Assembly: GCA_027356675.1 (NCBI GenBank)
Contig: DAHVXO010000015.1
Coordinates: 1 to 5,471 of the forward strand
DNA: 5,471 nucleotides
DNA from: Symbiobacteriaceae bacterium
GTDB taxonomy: Bacteria; Bacillota_E; Symbiobacteriia; Symbiobacteriales; Symbiobacteriaceae
Direction of reading: 5' to 3'
Shown here: positions 1 to 5,440 of the stretch, piece by piece
Position numbering within the stretch: the stretch's first letter is position 1
Layout: each line of letters starts with the position of its first letter
Program-made: the position numbers and the translations under genes
Notes under the pieces: generated by a model
What the model saw: the letters and a program-made list of their open reading frames with translations, nothing else
What the model was told of the DNA's origin: nothing
Database searches by the model: none

Positions 1-285
1 GAAGACAAGGAGACCCTGGCGAGTGCGCTGGAGCGGGAGCGGGCACTTCTGGCGGCTGCCAGTGGCAGTCAGTCTGAAGCGACCAGTGACGGGGGCACCA
101 CCGGCAGCGGGTCTGGCAGCGGTCGTGGCCGCCGCAGTCGCCGCAGCCGCAGCCGCAGTCGCAGCCGCAGCCGCAGCCGTAGCCACCGGCGTTCCGGCAG
201 GTCCTGTCGGTCCGGCCGGTCGGGACGTTCGGGTCGGTCTCGTAGGTCAGGGCGGTCTCACCGGTCCGGTCGGTGCCGGTCCTGA
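1..285 (+). CDS. Arg-Ser repeat protein, C-terminal end only (possible CotB/CotG-like coat protein)
   Basis: This frame is open from the window edge to a TGA at 283-285, giving the last 94 residues of a protein that starts upstream. Residues 1-20 look helical and charged (ETLASALERERALLAAA). Residues 21-41 are a Ser/Gly/Thr linker. Residues 42-94 are a low-complexity basic tail with 24 Arg and 18 Ser in 53 positions: first an alternating Arg-Ser run (about 48-61), then Arg-Ser-Gly triplets, with two Cys (69 and 92). I do not recognise the family from this fragment. The tail resembles in composition the Ser/basic repeats of B. subtilis CotB and CotG, which are phosphorylated by CotH, and a CotH homologue lies 85 bases downstream on the same strand. 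A role as coat protein and kinase substrate is therefore inferred. The frame is preferred over the overlapping +2 frame, which gives only Ala-rich shadow sequence here. Confidence 0.72.
   Translation, partial: EDKETLASALERERALLAAASGSQSEATSDGGTTGSGSGSGRGRRSRRSRSRSRSRSRSRSHRRSGRSCRSGRSGRSGRSRRSGRSHRSGRCRS
142..183 (+). repeat. Hexanucleotide tandem repeat (CGNAGY)7 encoding Arg-Ser
   Basis: Seven consecutive six-base units, mostly CGCAGC with CGCAGT and CGTAGC variants, encode seven Arg-Ser dipeptides in the upstream partial gene. The six-base unit keeps the frame, so slippage would change tail length without disrupting the protein. The third-position variation suggests the repeat is kept for its peptide and is not a fresh expansion. 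Confidence 0.85.
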
Positions 286-316
286 TCCAACTCGGGTCTG
301 CTCGGGACGTTGGCGT

Positions 317-340
317 GGGAGCGGTCCTGCGACCGCTCCC
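317..340 (+). terminator. Hairpin terminator or attenuator between the Arg-Ser gene and cotH
   Basis: GGGAGCGGTC (317-326) pairs perfectly with GACCGCTCCC (331-340) across a CTGC loop. The following tract TTCGGCTT is only partly T-rich, so termination may be incomplete. It lies 31 bases after the upstream stop codon and ends 12 bases before the cotH ribosome-binding site. It probably separates the two genes or lets a fraction of transcripts through into cotH. Confidence 0.68.
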
Positions 341-352
341 TTCGGCTTACAC

Positions 353-360
353 AGGGGGTG
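353..360 (+). promoter_or_regulatory. Ribosome-binding site for cotH
   Basis: AGGGGGTG at 353-360 lies 10 bases before GTG 371 in the cotH frame. It decides the start: in-frame codons upstream belong to the Arg-Ser gene region and the hairpin. ATG 401 has no comparable site and would cut off the first beta strand. Confidence 0.6.
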
Positions 361-370
361 CCGCCAGGCC

Positions 371-1459
371 GTGTCGTCCATAGCCGAATATGAGCTGGAG
401 ATGGATCCGGCCGATCTGCGCTGGTTTCGCAGCCACGTGGGCACGGACCGTATCTTTCCGGGCTCGCTCCGGGTGGGGAGCGAGAGCCGGTCCGTCTGGA
501 TTGGATACCGGGGCAATTACTCCCGCTGGTTCCGCAAGCCTTCCTATGACCTCTGGCTGGGTGACGGTCCGCTGCTCCAGGGGCATCACAGCTTGCACCT
601 GAACGCTGCCTACCGTGACCCGTCGCTCTTGCGGGGGCGCCTGGCCATGCAGGTGTTTGCGGATCTGGGGGTACCCACGCCGGGGGTCTGGCACATCTGG
701 CTGCGGTTGAACGGCGGTGACCTGGGGGTCTATGCGGCCCTGGAATCCCTGGATGCCGCATGGTACCAGCGGCAGGGACTGCCCTCTGGTCCGATTTACT
801 ACGCCGTGGGGTCTCAGGGTAACTTCGGCCTCCTGGACCCGCAGACAGGGCGCCGCAAGAAGCTGCTGGCAGCCGGCTACGAGAAGTGCCATCCCCATGA
901 TGAGGAGTTCGATGACCTGGAACGGCTGATTTACCAGATCACCCTACCGGCGGCGGACGACTTCGCCAGTGGCATCAACAGTGCGTTGGATGTGGATGGC
1001 TACCTGCGCTGGCTGGTGGGTCTCGAGTTCGTCAGCCACACCGACGGGCTGGTGCAGAACTACGCCCTCTTCCGGCCCCAGGGCGGGCGGTGGCAGGTCA
1101 GTCCGTGGGACTGCGACGGCACCTTCGGCCGCATGCCCGATGGCTACCTCCTCCCACCGGATGACATGCCCGTGGGGACCGGCGAGGATAACTACCTGAT
1201 TGTACGGTTGCTGGCAACGCCCCGATGGCGGCGGCGCTACTGTGAGACGTGGGAGGAGGCGCTGGAGACCACACTCACCCCGGGGCGGGTGAATGAACGG
1301 CTCCAGGCAATCTACCAGCAGATCCGCCCGTGGGTGCTGGCGGATGAACGCAAGCGCCGGAGCAACAGCACCTTCCTGCGGGAGCCGACGGCGATCCGGC
1401 GCTATGTGGCGCAGCGGACCGTTTACGTGCGGCAGCGGTTGGGGGAATTGAAGGCGTAA
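371..1459 (+). CDS. cotH: CotH-family spore-coat protein kinase
   Basis: The 362-residue product matches the CotH kinase family in length and motifs. CotH proteins are atypical kinases; the B. subtilis enzyme phosphorylates the coat proteins CotB and CotG and helps assemble the outer coat. Visible landmarks, counted from GTG 371, are: the N-terminal strand YELEMDPADL (7-16); RGNYSRWFRKPSYDLWL (47-63) with a candidate ATP-contacting Lys at 56; LNAAYRDPSLLRGRLA (77-92); GVYAALESLD (119-128) with Glu125; the catalytic-loop-like HTDGLVQNYALF (223-234) with Asp225 and Asn230; and the metal-binding PWDCDGTFG (245-253) with Asp247 and Asp249. The spacing agrees with the catalytic and metal-binding aspartates known in B. 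subtilis CotH. There is no signal peptide or membrane segment, as expected for a mother-cell coat protein. A strong terminator follows. The upstream neighbour encodes an Arg-Ser tail, a plausible substrate. No sporulation promoter was confidently seen. Confidence 0.9.
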   Translation: MSSIAEYELEMDPADLRWFRSHVGTDRIFPGSLRVGSESRSVWIGYRGNYSRWFRKPSYDLWLGDGPLLQGHHSLHLNAAYRDPSLLRGRLAMQVFADLGVPTPGVWHIWLRLNGGDLGVYAALESLDAAWYQRQGLPSGPIYYAVGSQGNFGLLDPQTGRRKKLLAAGYEKCHPHDEEFDDLERLIYQITLPAADDFASGINSALDVDGYLRWLVGLEFVSHTDGLVQNYALFRPQGGRWQVSPWDCDGTFGRMPDGYLLPPDDMPVGTGEDNYLIVRLLATPRWRRRYCETWEEALETTLTPGRVNERLQAIYQQIRPWVLADERKRRSNSTFLREPTAIRRYVAQRTVYVRQRLGELKA

Positions 1460-1465
1460 AGTCAA

Positions 1466-1498
1466 GGAGCGCTCCCAGGGGGAGTGCTCCGCTTTTTT
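1466..1498 (+). terminator. Intrinsic terminator after cotH
   Basis: An 11-bp stem (1466-1476 with 1480-1490, one G-T wobble) closes on a 3-base AGG loop and is followed by GC and six T residues (1493-1498). It starts 7 bases after the cotH stop codon. This is a classic Rho-independent terminator and ends the cotH transcript. Confidence 0.92.
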
Positions 1499-1597
1499 GA
1501 GACCGCCACTGAGCAGGAACAATTATCTTTGTGGCTAAGAATGTACTAATAGCTGAAGAGTCGCCCCAGCCCCTGTCGTCCAACCAGAAACCGCTGT

Positions 1598-1605
1598 AGA
1601 AGGAG
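1598..1605 (+). promoter_or_regulatory. Ribosome-binding site for the membrane protein gene
   Basis: AGAAGGAG lies 4 bases before ATG 1610. The spacing is slightly short, but the match to the 16S rRNA tail is strong and supports that start. The preceding stretch (1499-1597) is relatively AT-rich and probably holds the promoter. I could not pick a reliable -35/-10 pair in it. Confidence 0.7.
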
Positions 1606-1609
1606 TTGG

Positions 1610-2503
1610 ATGCACTTGTATTGGGCGTGGGTCGCGGCGTTTCTCTTAAAGCTGATCGGTGCGACGGCTGACGTATCCTGGCACTTTCAGCACCTGCGTG
1701 AGACCCTGGCGATCCCGCACGTCATCAACGGTATCGGGTTCTTTCTGGCGGCTGGCCTACTGGCCTACCAGATGGTGTACCGCAAGTACTCTGACGTGGT
1801 CGCCATCCGCACCGTCTGGGTCGGTCTGGCGACCTTCCTGGTTGCGGCGCCACTCGATGAGCTCTACCATCGGATTTACGGCCTCGACCTGACGGCCTGG
1901 AGCCCTACCCATGCGCTGCTCTACATTGGTACCTTCCTCATGATTGCGGGGACAGCGGCCGGGTTCCTGAAGTCGCCGGAGGCAACAGCGAACCCGCACC
2001 GTGCCTTCTGGCTCTTCCTCATCCTCTGCCTGTTCTTGATGGAGGATGTACTCTTCCCGTTGGGGCAACAGGAATACGGGTCCGTTGCCCGCTGGCTGGT
2101 TAACCACGGCCGCTCCATTGCAGACGCTGACCTGCTGGCGAGAGTCTCGGATCCGTTCCATCAAACCTATGGCGGCTTCCCGTTGGCACTTTATCCAGTC
2201 TACCTGGTGGGTGCCTATGTATTTTGCATGGGACTGGCCCGCCGCTTCATCGCACACCGGTGGGCGGCAACGCTGGCGACGGGCCTCTACTTGCTCTTCC
2301 GGGCTACAGCCTGGACCATCTTCCACTACAGGGGGATGCCGGTCTCGTTCGTGCCGTACTTCACCCTGGGGATGGCGGCCATGGCCGGGTTCGCTGGCCT
2401 TGGCCTGGCGGGTCTGCTGGCCGATCTCTTGATGGGACCTCCGGTCCAGGACGCCGACAGGATGGGCGCGCGTAGACGGGCATCTCGTATTGGCGTGATA
2501 TAA
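1610..2503 (+). CDS. Eight-helix integral membrane protein of unknown function with outer-face His/Asp/Glu residues
   Basis: I do not recognise a named family for this 297-residue protein. Eight hydrophobic segments are visible at about residues 5-21, 37-57, 64-81, 101-120, 132-150, 190-210, 218-238 and 247-275. Positive residues lie in the 57-67 turn, the 121-131 loop, the 211-217 loop and the Arg-rich C-terminus (GARRRASR), which puts both termini in the cytoplasm. On that topology, Asp21, His25, His28, His37, Asp83, Glu84, His87, Asp93, His101, Glu145, Asp146, His184 and His239 all fall at or near the outer face. The segments DVSWHFQH, DELYHRIYG and SPTH are the most motif-like. A membrane metal site or redox role is possible but is inference. 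The gene follows the cotH terminator, so it is its own transcription unit. It ends inside the glcD promoter, and no terminator separates it from glcD. Confidence 0.85.
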   Translation: MHLYWAWVAAFLLKLIGATADVSWHFQHLRETLAIPHVINGIGFFLAAGLLAYQMVYRKYSDVVAIRTVWVGLATFLVAAPLDELYHRIYGLDLTAWSPTHALLYIGTFLMIAGTAAGFLKSPEATANPHRAFWLFLILCLFLMEDVLFPLGQQEYGSVARWLVNHGRSIADADLLARVSDPFHQTYGGFPLALYPVYLVGAYVFCMGLARRFIAHRWAATLATGLYLLFRATAWTIFHYRGMPVSFVPYFTLGMAAMAGFAGLGLAGLLADLLMGPPVQDADRMGARRRASRIGVI

Positions 2504-2504
2504 T
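2496..2504 (+). promoter_or_regulatory. Extended -10 promoter for glcDF
   Basis: TGATATAAT is a perfect TGN-TATAAT extended -10 element in GC-rich surroundings. No good -35 hexamer lies 16-18 bases upstream (TAGACG at 2473-2478 would give a 20-base spacer), which extended -10 promoters tolerate. Transcription would start near 2511. The TAA stop of the membrane gene lies inside the element. Confidence 0.62.
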
Positions 2505-2509
2505 GAACA

Positions 2510-2522
2510 GCGAAAACTTCGC
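2510..2522. repeat. Short inverted repeat at the predicted glcD transcription start
   Basis: GCGAA-AAC-TTCGC is a perfect 5-bp inverted repeat with a 3-base spacer, placed exactly where the extended -10 element predicts transcription to start. It could be half of an operator for a substrate-responsive regulator or a small 5' hairpin. The arms are short, so chance is quite possible. Confidence 0.3.
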
Positions 2523-2527
2523 GTCCG

Positions 2528-2535
2528 AGAGGAGG
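2528..2535 (+). promoter_or_regulatory. Shine-Dalgarno site of the original glcD start
   Basis: AGAGGAGG is a strong ribosome-binding site. Eight bases downstream, in the glcD frame, is CTG 2544, where the family's N-terminal sequence begins. No ATG, GTG or TTG is available in this frame at suitable spacing. The site shows where translation of glcD was, or still is, meant to begin. Confidence 0.65.
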
Positions 2536-2543
2536 CGCTCCCC

Positions 2544-2663
2544 CTGGAAGGGTCCACGCTTCAGGCCCTGCAGCAGATCGTCGGTCCCGAGAATGTGCTG
2601 ACCTAGCCCCAGGCGCTGCTCTGTTATTCCTTTGACGCCACCTTCCATACCGGGCATCCCGAG
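2544..2663 (+). pseudogene. glcD: Interrupted N-terminal part of glcD (CTG start, in-frame amber codon)
   Basis: In the same frame as glcD these bases read EGSTLQALQQIVGPENVLT, an amber stop (TAG 2604-2606), then PQALLCYSFDATFHTGHPE, running straight into VVVLPRDTAQVAEIL. This is the usual N-terminus of GlcD-type FAD-linked oxidases (a helix ending in the IVG-x-ENVLT motif, then a YS-x-DAT motif). The upstream part is thus coding-like, but it begins with CTG at the position the ribosome site indicates and is stopped at codon 21. One base change would restore Gln, Glu, Lys or Ser at the stop. Explanations are a recent null mutation, use of a start further downstream, readthrough, or a sequencing error. 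Confidence 0.7.
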
Positions 2664-3920
2664 GTGGTCGTCTTGCCAAGGGACACGGCGCAGGTTGCCG
2701 AAATCCTACGCCTCGCCACCCGCCTCGGGCTTCCCGTAACGCCCCGGGGCGCCGGTACCGGCCTCTCCGGCGGCTCGCTGCCCAAGAGCGGGATCGTGCT
2801 GGTGCTAACCCGCATGAACCGGATCATCGAGATCGACCGCAAGAACCTGTTGGCGGTGGTGGAGCCCGGGGTCATTACTGCCGAACTGCAGGCGCGGGTA
2901 GACGCCATGGGACTGATGTACCCACCTGATCCGGCCTCGGGCAAGGTCTCGACCATCGGCGGAAACATCGCAGAGAACGCCGGCGGCCCCCGCTGCTTCA
3001 AGTACGGCGTGACTCGGGACTATGTGCTCGGGCTCGAGGTTGTCCTGCCCGATGGGCGGGTATTGAAGACCGGCAGCCGTACGGTCAAGAGCGTGACCGG
3101 GTACGATCTGACCCGGCTGATTATCGGGTCGGAAGGGACCCTGGGCATCGTGACCCAGGCGACCCTGCGGCTCATCCCCAAGCCCGAAACCGCCCGGACT
3201 GTGATGGCCGTATACCCCCGCCTTGAGGAGGCTGCTGAGACCAACGCGGCTATCGTCGGCCGGGGCATCACCCCAGCGACGCTCGAGATCATGGACCAAT
3301 TCTCGCTGAAGGTCGTCGAGAACTACCTGCACCTGGGCCTGCCGGTCGAGGCTGAGGCGGTGCTTATCATCGAAGTGGATGGGTACCGGGAGGCAGTCGA
3401 CCGTCAAATCGGCATCATCGCCGACATCTGCCGGGAGATGGGCGCCTCGGAGGTGCGCGTCGCCAAGACGGAGGCGGAGCGGGAGGAGCTGTGGCGGGCC
3501 CGCCGGTCGATCAGCACGGCCATCGTGCAGATCAAGCCGACCAAGATCGGCGAGGGCATCGCCGTCCCCGTTTCCCAGATTCCCGAGATGATCCGCAAGC
3601 TGCACTACCTGCGCGTACAGTATGGTCTAGACATGGCGATCTACGGGCATGCGGGGGATGGAAACCTGCACCCGAACATCGTCACTGATTTGCGCGACCG
3701 GGTGGAGATGGCGAAGGTTGAAGAGACCCTGCACGAGATCGCCCGCATTGCCCTGGGCCTCGGCGGGACGCTGACTGGCGAGCATGGCATCGGGACGTTG
3801 AAGGCGCCCTACCTGGAGATGGAGGCGGGGGCCACCGGCATCGACGTAATGCGGCGGATCAAGCGGGCGCTCGACCCCGCGGGCATCCTCAACCCCGGGA
3901 AGATGCGGTTGGATGACTGA
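2664..3920 (+). CDS. glcD: Glycolate/lactate-type dehydrogenase FAD subunit GlcD, downstream open part
   Basis: GlcD oxidises a 2-hydroxy acid such as glycolate or D-lactate using FAD and passes electrons to the iron-sulfur partner GlcF. Numbered from CTG 2544, the FAD-binding domain shows PRGAGTGLSGGS (67-78), YPPDPAS (126-132), IGGNIAENAGGP (138-149) and the segment GYDLTRLIIGSEGTLGIVT. The C-terminal domain shows YGHAGDGNLHP with His369 and His376, GEHGIG with Glu413 and His414, and the closing signature IKRALDPAGILNPGK. These cover the whole family core. The open part is 418 codons; with the interrupted N-terminus it would reach about 458, near the usual 460-500. GTG 2664 is the first possible start after the amber codon but lacks a ribosome site. 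TTG 2673 has GAGGTGG at 2661-2667 before it and may be the better restart. Either would remove about 40 N-terminal residues. The substrate cannot be told from sequence alone. The stop overlaps glcF. Confidence 0.9.
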   Translation: MVVLPRDTAQVAEILRLATRLGLPVTPRGAGTGLSGGSLPKSGIVLVLTRMNRIIEIDRKNLLAVVEPGVITAELQARVDAMGLMYPPDPASGKVSTIGGNIAENAGGPRCFKYGVTRDYVLGLEVVLPDGRVLKTGSRTVKSVTGYDLTRLIIGSEGTLGIVTQATLRLIPKPETARTVMAVYPRLEEAAETNAAIVGRGITPATLEIMDQFSLKVVENYLHLGLPVEAEAVLIIEVDGYREAVDRQIGIIADICREMGASEVRVAKTEAEREELWRARRSISTAIVQIKPTKIGEGIAVPVSQIPEMIRKLHYLRVQYGLDMAIYGHAGDGNLHPNIVTDLRDRVEMAKVEETLHEIARIALGLGGTLTGEHGIGTLKAPYLEMEAGATGIDVMRRIKRALDPAGILNPGKMRLDD

Positions 3921-5253
3921 ACCAATCTCCTGGTGGGCGATCCCCGAGCCCCCGCCTGTAGGACCCGTCATCTCCGGGTTGGACTACGAGGGGCTGCAAA
4001 AGTGCATCCACTGCGGGTTCTGCATCCAGGCCTGCCCGACCTACCGGCAGACCGGGCTGGAGCTCGCGTCGCCGCGGGGCCGCATCGCCTTGATGCGCGC
4101 CGTGGCGGAGGGCAAGCTGCCCATCGATGAAGGGTTCGCCGACCCGATGAACCTCTGCCTCGGCTGCCGCGCCTGTGAGACGGCCTGCCCCAGCGGGGTG
4201 CCGTACGGGCAGCTGCTGGAGGAGGCGCGGGACCTGGCTTCGAAGGTGGTCCCTCAGCCGTGGTACGTGCGGTTCGCTGTGAAGCACCTGATGCCTCACG
4301 GTGGCCGGCTCCGGCTCCTGGGCCGGGTCGCGGCCGTGGCGCAACGGCTGGGGCTCTTCCGAGTGCTGCCCGGGTCGCTGCGCGACCTGGCTTTGGGGCT
4401 GCCGCCCATTGCGGCGCCGCGGCCTTACCCGGCGCCGGCTTCGGCGGGGGAGCAGGTGCTCTTCTTTCATGGCTGCATTCAGGAGGCGTTCCTGCAGCAG
4501 CAGAACCAGGCGACGGTGCAGGTTCTTTCGGCCGCGGGCGCATCCGTGACCGTGCCGCCGCGGCAGACCTGCTGTGGCGCCCTCGCCACTCACTCCGGCG
4601 ACCGGGCCGGGGCGCGGGAACTGGCGAAGCGCAACATCGCCCTTTTTGAGCAGTATACCGGCCCGATCATCAACAGCGCCGGCGGCTGCGGTGCGCAGTT
4701 GAAGGAGTACGGCCACCTGCTGGCGGATGACCCCGCCTGGGCGGCGCGGGCCAAGGCGTTCTCCGCCCGGGTCCGGGACCTGTCGGAGTGGCTGGTGGCG
4801 GTGGGGGTACCTTCAGGGGCGCTGGGGCCTTTGGATGGCACGGTCGTCACGTACCAGGACTCCTGCCACCTCGCCCACGGGCAGAAGGTGCGGCGCCAGC
4901 CTCGGGCGTTGATTCAGGCCATCCCCGGCATCGAGTACCGGGAGATGCACGCTGCCGACCAGTGCTGCGGGAGTGCGGGCATCTACAATATCGTGCGTCC
5001 GGAGATGTCGGGAAAGGTCCTCGCTGAGAAGATGAGTAACGCCGCGGCCACGGAGGCCGGGGTCATCGTCTCGTCCAACCCAGGCTGCTACTTGCAGCTC
5101 TGCCAGGGCGTGCAACGGCACGGGCTGGCGGGTAAGGTCGAGGTGCTCAGCCTCGCGGAGTTGCTGGTGCGGTCGCTGGAGGCGGAGAGCCAGGGCGGAG
5201 CCGGCCGGGGACCGGTGTCTTCTTCGACACCGCGGGGTATGATTTCGGTGTGA
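3913..5253 (+). CDS. glcF: Glycolate/lactate-type dehydrogenase iron-sulfur subunit GlcF
   Basis: The 446-residue product is the electron-transfer partner of GlcD. Two 4Fe-4S motifs of the CxxCxxCxxxCP type are visible: Cys31, 34, 37 and 41 (KCIHCGFCIQACP), and Cys82, 85, 88 and 92 (LCLGCRACETACP). Two CCG (cysteine-rich) domains follow. The first has Cys188 (FFHGC), Cys220-Cys221-Gly and Cys259 (AGGCGAQLKEYG). The second has Cys318 (DSCHLAHGQ), Cys351-Cys352-Gly (DQCCGSAG) and Cys392 (NPGCYLQL). Length and domain order match GlcF. The ATG lies inside the end of glcD (ATGACTGA), with only a weak ribosome site, so translation is probably coupled to glcD. That coupling suggests ribosomes still reach the end of glcD. 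No transmembrane helix is seen; the protein is probably cytoplasmic or peripheral to the membrane. No glcE lies between the two genes, as in the two-gene B. subtilis ysfC-ysfD arrangement. No convincing terminator follows. Confidence 0.94.
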   Translation: MTEPISWWAIPEPPPVGPVISGLDYEGLQKCIHCGFCIQACPTYRQTGLELASPRGRIALMRAVAEGKLPIDEGFADPMNLCLGCRACETACPSGVPYGQLLEEARDLASKVVPQPWYVRFAVKHLMPHGGRLRLLGRVAAVAQRLGLFRVLPGSLRDLALGLPPIAAPRPYPAPASAGEQVLFFHGCIQEAFLQQQNQATVQVLSAAGASVTVPPRQTCCGALATHSGDRAGARELAKRNIALFEQYTGPIINSAGGCGAQLKEYGHLLADDPAWAARAKAFSARVRDLSEWLVAVGVPSGALGPLDGTVVTYQDSCHLAHGQKVRRQPRALIQAIPGIEYREMHAADQCCGSAGIYNIVRPEMSGKVLAEKMSNAAATEAGVIVSSNPGCYLQLCQGVQRHGLAGKVEVLSLAELLVRSLEAESQGGAGRGPVSSSTPRGMISV

Positions 5254-5322
5254 CCCGGGCTCAAAGTGATGGCCAACGCCTGGTGGCCGGCGGATGTGCT
5301 CGCGAGCACACCGACCCGGGCT
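5252..5322. repeat. Pair of 10-bp direct repeats (GACCCGGGCT)
   Basis: GACCCGGGCT occurs at 5252-5261, overlapping the glcF stop codon, and again at 5313-5322, 61 bases later. They flank the 16-bp palindrome at 5295-5310 on one side. The function is unknown; they may be remnants of a small insertion or alternative pairing partners in an RNA leader. Confidence 0.5.
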
Positions 5323-5375
5323 GAATCCCGCGGGCGAACCGTCCCAATTGGCCACGGACCAGCCGATCCGCCGGC
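5286..5375. repeat. Long-range 10-bp inverted repeat downstream of glcF
   Basis: GCCGGCGGAT (5286-5295) is the exact reverse complement of ATCCGCCGGC (5366-5375), with 70 bases between. A second pair, TGGCCAA (5270-5276) with TTGGCCA (5348-5354), partly competes with it. Such overlapping pairings fit a structured RNA leader, but GC-rich sequence makes chance pairs more likely. Confidence 0.45.
5295..5310. promoter_or_regulatory. Perfect 16-bp palindrome
   Basis: TGTGCTCGCGAGCACA is a perfect palindrome with no spacer, 41 bases after glcF ends. It could be a dimeric regulator's operator for the gene that follows. With no loop it makes a poor RNA hairpin unless the central bases open. No T tract follows, so it is not an intrinsic terminator. 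Confidence 0.4.
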
Positions 5376-5429
5376 GTGCGCGCAGCTACGCCTTCCGGTC
5401 GGATGGGTCGGCAGAGGCTGCCCTGGGCC

Positions 5430-5440
5430 GGGTGGCACCG
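5430..5440 (+). promoter_or_regulatory. Possible T-box riboswitch core
   Basis: GGGTGGCACCG matches the conserved T-box sequence AGGGTGGNACCGCG at 11 of 14 positions, the mismatches being the first base and the last two. In T-box leaders the TGGN part pairs with the uncharged tRNA 3' end; C as the fourth base would suit a tRNA with G as discriminator base. The position, about 175 bases after glcF in a stretch without a gene, fits a leader for an aminoacyl-tRNA synthetase or amino-acid gene beyond the window. I could not identify stem I or a specifier loop, and the antiterminator's 3' arm would lie near or past the edge. Confidence 0.3.

Noticed and set aside
23..370. Upstream extension of the cotH frame to ATG 23
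   Set aside because: The extension reads as Ala/Val/Gly low complexity produced by the CGCAGC repeat in a shifted frame, overlaps the Arg-Ser gene and crosses the hairpin at 317-340. The ribosome site at 353-360 points to GTG 371.
1499..1609. Possible sigma-A or sporulation promoter before the membrane gene
   Set aside because: The stretch is more AT-rich than its surroundings, but candidates such as TACTAA (1544-1549) match poorly and lack a partner -35; no clear sigma-E, G or K pattern was seen.
2503..2601. Short frame from ATG 2503, overlapping the stop of the membrane gene
   Set aside because: The ATG lies within the -10 element, upstream of the predicted transcript start, has no ribosome site, and its 32-residue product is Arg/Ser/Pro-rich with no resemblance to GlcD.
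3889..4716. Long minus-strand open frame opposite glcF
   Set aside because: A typical antisense shadow in GC-rich DNA: Arg/Pro/His-rich, overlapping well-supported glcF, with no start context.
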